From CAZTJA01 sp964613745 (GTDB taxonomy: Bacteria > Desulfobacterota > Desulfomonilia > Desulfomonilales > Desulfomonilaceae), in contig CAZTJA010000006.1 of assembly GCA_964613745.1 (NCBI GenBank), forward strand, positions 1-64,000: a stretch of DNA of 64,000 nt. The letters are read 5' to 3'. The stretch's first letter is position 1; each line of letters starts with the position of its first letter. The notes beneath the pieces were generated by a model, which saw only the letters and a list, made by a program, of their open reading frames with translations, was not told where the DNA came from and did no database searches. Shown here one piece after another: positions 62,488-64,000 of the stretch. The position numbers and the translations under genes are program-made.

Positions 62488-63051
62488 CTATTTCTCCTTT
62501 TTTGCCTTACCGGGATTCAGCGTCGCCTTGATACCGCCGTTATCCTCCCCGCCCATTAATTCAGCCCTGTTTTCGTCGAGATATATAATAATTGTTGGAG
62601 CAGTGAGCATATGAGGCCCCTGCCATACTTTGGGAGGTCCTTCGTTCAGCAAGACGGTTCGCTTCTGATTATCCAATACAGCTTTACCCGCAACGGCCGT
62701 CAATTCACCTTTTGTAACTTTAACGTTGCCCGTTGCTACGGCATTTTTGACCGAACCGGAAATATCCTTCGAACTCTTCTTGACCACTTCGGGGTCCGAC
62801 TTGCCCTTTTTCTCATCTTCGTACACGACAACCAGACGATCGCATGTCAGAAGCATGTCTTCTTGTTTGATTTTGACTTTGCCGTCAAAAACTAATTCGG
62901 CTCCCCCCGGCACCATGCGAGCAGTCATTTTTCTCGAATTTACCTCAATTGGCTTATCCGATAGCTTGGCCGCATTTGCAGATTCTTCAGCCATCCCCAA
63001 GGTGGAAAAAATGAGAACCAGTGAAACAGTTATGATGAGGGAACGAGTCAT
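62488..63051 (-). CDS. lptA: LPS transport periplasmic protein LptA
   Basis: The 187-residue protein has a signal peptide (LIITVSLVLIFSTLGMA). The OstA-like beta-jellyroll pattern is seen in KPIEVNSRKMTARMVPGGAELVFDGKVKIKQ and GNVKVTKGELTA. It forms the bridge that carries lipopolysaccharide across the periplasm. A Lys-rich C-terminus ends at the TAG shared in frame with lptB. It starts 2 bases after the lptC stop. Confidence 0.9.
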   Translation of the reverse strand: MTRSLIITVSLVLIFSTLGMAEESANAAKLSDKPIEVNSRKMTARMVPGGAELVFDGKVKIKQEDMLLTCDRLVVVYEDEKKGKSDPEVVKKSSKDISGSVKNAVATGNVKVTKGELTAVAGKAVLDNQKRTVLLNEGPPKVWQGPHMLTAPTIIIYLDENRAELMGGEDNGGIKATLNPGKAKKEK

Positions 63052-63053
63052 GT

Positions 63054-63671
63054 CTAGAGAGGCAGTTTCGATTTGGATGTAAACAGTTTCAGGTCGGAGA
63101 TAACTGCCGTGACTTCCTGTTCGATTACGATTTCCTCGGTCTCCATTGTTATCTTGAGCCCTTTGCCATGAACTTTAAGATTGCCTGTTGATAGGGAAAC
63201 CGGCTTTTCCGTCTGAGCTGTTTTATGTTGATCGTTGTAACCAATCTCGTCGGTGGAAAAGAGGAAATCCTTGTATTCCAACTTCACATCGCCTTCGGCA
63301 AGAATCGTTTTAGCGTTCTTGTCCAAATTACCTTTCTGAGCGGCCAAAGAAATTTTTCCGCCTTTACCTCCCAGGTATTCCACCGATGGTCTCGTGAGCG
63401 AAACCTTTTCCAAGGAGTCCGAAACTTCTGCGGAAACAGCTTTGAGTTCCCAGGGGTGTGCACCGGGAGAGGTATAGGAAAAGTTTTCGATAAGCATCTT
63501 GCCTTCAACCTGTTTGCTTGGTGTAAACGCGCTCACTTCAGGCTGAAAATATCTATTTACAGCGTACATCAGAATGGAAAGGGCTACTGCCGTGACCACC
63601 AGAGCTTGAGAGGTAATTCTGATGGCTTTCAGACGATACCAACGTTCCATTTCCTTATGATCTAGGGACAT
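63054..63671 (-). CDS. lptC: LPS export protein LptC
   Basis: The 205-residue protein has one N-terminal membrane anchor (about 18-36) and a periplasmic OstA-like domain (EGDVKLEYKDFLFSTDEIGYN; GKGLKITMETEEIVIEQEV). LptC passes lipopolysaccharide from LptBFG to LptA. It lies 10 bases after kdsC and immediately before lptA. Confidence 0.9.
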   Translation of the reverse strand: MSLDHKEMERWYRLKAIRITSQALVVTAVALSILMYAVNRYFQPEVSAFTPSKQVEGKMLIENFSYTSPGAHPWELKAVSAEVSDSLEKVSLTRPSVEYLGGKGGKISLAAQKGNLDKNAKTILAEGDVKLEYKDFLFSTDEIGYNDQHKTAQTEKPVSLSTGNLKVHGKGLKITMETEEIVIEQEVTAVISDLKLFTSKSKLPL

Positions 63672-63681
63672 CCGTAAGCCT

Positions 63682-64000
63682 TCAAACGTAGTAGCGGGCC
63701 AGAGCCTCTTCGCTTTTCCCTTGAGCTTTGAGAATCATATCGATGATTTCACGAGCAGCCCCGTTGCCGCCGGCAGCCTTGGTGACGTAATCGGCTTCTA
63801 CGCGCACTGCGTCAGGAGCCTCAGGGACCGTAAAACTGAAACCGGCTCTCCTCATCAGAGGAATGTCCACAACATCGTCACCCATAACCGCGACCTGGTC
63901 GTTTGTTATTCCAAGATCTTCGACGAGTTGAGCAAGAGCAGGTTTCTTGTCTTTCATCCCCTGATATACGCGTTCAATGCCCAATTCAAGTGCTCGCCTT
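63682..64000 (-). CDS. kdsC: KDO 8-phosphate phosphatase, 5' partial
   Basis: The visible 105 or so C-terminal residues belong to the HAD phosphatase KdsC, which makes KDO for lipopolysaccharide. The frame is open to the window edge (RRALELGIERVYQG...). Seen are GIERVYQGMKDK, the HAD motif MGDDVVDIPLM and the C-terminal VTKAAGGNGAAREIIDMIL. The N-terminal nucleophile aspartate is outside the window. It starts the kdsC-lptC-lptA-lptB-rpoN-hpf-ptsN cluster. Confidence 0.93.
   Translation of the reverse strand, partial: RRALELGIERVYQGMKDKKPALAQLVEDLGITNDQVAVMGDDVVDIPLMRRAGFSFTVPEAPDAVRVEADYVTKAAGGNGAAREIIDMILKAQGKSEEALARYYV

Noticed and set aside
1..64000. CRISPR arrays, insertion sequences, tRNA and rRNA genes
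   Set aside because: No regular spaced repeats, no intact transposase and no cloverleaf-like TTCGAAT region were seen in the gaps.

Overview
The window is a piece of chromosome from an anaerobic, diderm, sulfate-reducing bacterium of the former Deltaproteobacteria (Desulfobacterota). The main evidence is a complete dsrMKJOP operon (9610-14606, minus), the membrane complex that passes electrons to dissimilatory sulfite reduction. Other signs are lipopolysaccharide transport genes (kdsC-lptC-lptA-lptB), rpoN with a sigma-54 activator, a heme-bearing sensor kinase, and a probable selenocysteine-containing thioredoxin. A Desulfomonile- or Syntrophobacter-like relative is a reasonable guess, but I could not run a search. 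I see no insertion sequence, CRISPR array, tRNA or rRNA.

Layout. 1-248 is the 3' part of a thioredoxin-fold gene with an in-frame TGA at the active site. 311-3253 (minus) holds a secreted PRC-barrel protein and a phosphate module (DUF47 regulator plus Pit transporter). 3624-9402 (minus) is an operon for a 2-oxo acid dehydrogenase complex (lipB, E1alpha, E1beta, E2, E3). 9556-15179 (minus) is dsrMKJOP behind an RsbRD-like gene and ending at a strong terminator. 15714-19631 carries a VOC protein, an ABC-F ATPase, a TtcA-like protein and a thioesterase. 19731-22582 is ribE-ribBA-ribH-nusB. 22633-26928 has a proline-rich secreted protein, an NtrC-type activator, a small repeat-module protein and a pentapeptide-repeat protein.

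27505-32552 is a second respiratory module. It has a DsrM/NarI-like cytochrome and a DsrK/HdrD-like iron-sulfur protein, followed by a sensor kinase with a periplasmic c-heme motif and a universal stress protein. 33647-39123 holds a transporter, a B12-type radical SAM protein, an SGNH protein and a FemAB-like acyltransferase. 39883-45186 (minus) is a cell-cycle and RNA block: glmU-dusB-fis-like, then a ZapB-like gene, zapA, 6S RNA and rny. 45446-49990 has a SLOG protein, a TPR membrane protein and a heparinase-like protein. 49973-55888 (minus) has an ankyrin protein, an ECF sigma/anti-sigma pair, a small cysteine-rich secreted protein, a GlcD-type oxidase and an HU-like protein. 56597-59096 is murA-hisB-hisH. 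59106 to the end (minus) is kdsC-lptC-lptA-lptB-rpoN-hpf-ptsN.

The points most worth a second look are these: the selenocysteine thioredoxin with a SECIS-like hairpin; a roughly 70-residue helical module that occurs four times in three differently built proteins; the DsrMK-like pair beside a heme sensor kinase; lptB, which lies in frame behind lptA with no standard start codon; and 6S RNA whose 3' strand is shared with its terminator.
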